8,209 nucleotides of DNA from Succinivibrio sp. (GTDB lineage: Bacteria; Pseudomonadota; Gammaproteobacteria; Enterobacterales; Succinivibrionaceae), in NCBI GenBank assembly GCA_017959135.1, contig JAGDBH010000046.1, forward strand, positions 1-8,209. The letters are read 5' to 3'. Of this stretch, positions 7,901-8,209 are shown piece by piece; the stretch's first letter is position 1; every line of letters begins with the position of its first letter. A program made the position numbers and the translations under genes. Under the pieces are notes generated by a model. It was given only the letters and a program-made list of their open reading frames with translations. It was not told where the DNA came from and did not search any database.

Positions 7901-8209
7901 ATGGCATTAGCACCGGTATACGTTATTTCAAGTGATGAGCCTTTCTTAAAGAACGAAAAGAGTTCAATGTTGATTCAGATGGCAAGAAAAGAGCTACCTG
8001 ACGCTGAATTCATGCTTTTCACCAATAACGACTTCTCATCAGGTGCAACCGCTAATCTCGCAAGACTTGAAAACGAACTTATCGATCCTGGTCTTTTCGG
8101 TGGAGACCGCATCATCAAGATTTATCTTGATTCAATCAACTCAACCACAGTACAGGTTCTACAGCTTTTAGCCAAAAGATCTCGCCCGGGTGTTGTTACA
8201 GTTGTTGAA
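7901..8209 (+). CDS. holA: DNA polymerase III delta subunit, N-terminal part (truncated by the window end)
   Basis: The delta subunit is the clamp-loader wrench that opens the beta sliding clamp during DNA replication. The first 103 codons are visible and the frame is open to the window edge. PVYVISSDEPFLKNE (6-20) matches the family's opening strand and turn (YLLLGNDPLLLQE in E. coli). PGLFGGDRIIKIYLD (63-77) matches the SLFG/ASRQ-type segment, and VVTVVE (98-103) the next buried strand. The location right after lptE is the conserved one. The ATG lacks a strong ribosome binding site (only GGA at 7892-7894), and it omits roughly 15-20 residues found at the N-terminus of E. coli HolA. The frame is open upstream to 7823 but offers no ATG or GTG there. 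The identity rests on both motifs and gene order. Confidence 0.88.
   Translation, partial: MALAPVYVISSDEPFLKNEKSSMLIQMARKELPDAEFMLFTNNDFSSGATANLARLENELIDPGLFGGDRIIKIYLDSINSTTVQVLQLLAKRSRPGVVTVVE

Overview
The window looks like chromosomal DNA of a Gram-negative, AT-rich gammaproteobacterium. The order leuS-lptE-holA is the conserved gammaproteobacterial order (E. coli leuS-lptE-holA-nadD). A YkuD-type L,D-transpeptidase and an LPS-assembly lipoprotein confirm an outer membrane and a periplasmic peptidoglycan layer. The low GC content and the style of the large passenger-like surface protein resemble host-associated anaerobes such as the Succinivibrionaceae. That placement is inference from memory, not a computed result.

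Layout. Bases 1-101 hold the last 32 codons of an unidentified plus-strand gene ending in a membrane helix and a lysine-rich tail. A perfect 11-bp hairpin (116-145) separates it from a convergent minus-strand pair (3714 down to 179). The pair is a secreted L,D-transpeptidase followed, after 8 nt, by an 870-residue exported protein that starts with GTG. This protein carries the beta-helical passenger features of metalloprotease-like autotransporters but ends in a single membrane helix with a basic tail instead of a beta-barrel. A candidate sigma70 promoter and a 27-bp inverted repeat lie just upstream of the transpeptidase gene.

Bases 3715-4347 are AT-rich and mostly non-coding. They contain a probable small two-helix membrane protein (55 residues if started at 3985) and the leader of leuS. 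From 4348 the plus strand carries leuS (leucyl-tRNA synthetase, complete), lptE (complete, with an unusually long acidic C-terminal tail), a probable intrinsic terminator, an extended -10 promoter candidate, and the first 103 codons of holA (DNA polymerase III delta subunit), cut by the window edge.

The right half is housekeeping: translation, LPS transport and the replisome clamp loader. The left half is envelope biology. The most unusual item is the transpeptidase/passenger-like two-gene unit, in which a peptidoglycan-modifying enzyme is apparently co-transcribed with a barrel-less, membrane-anchored, autotransporter-like protein. No RNA genes, mobile elements or CRISPR arrays were seen.
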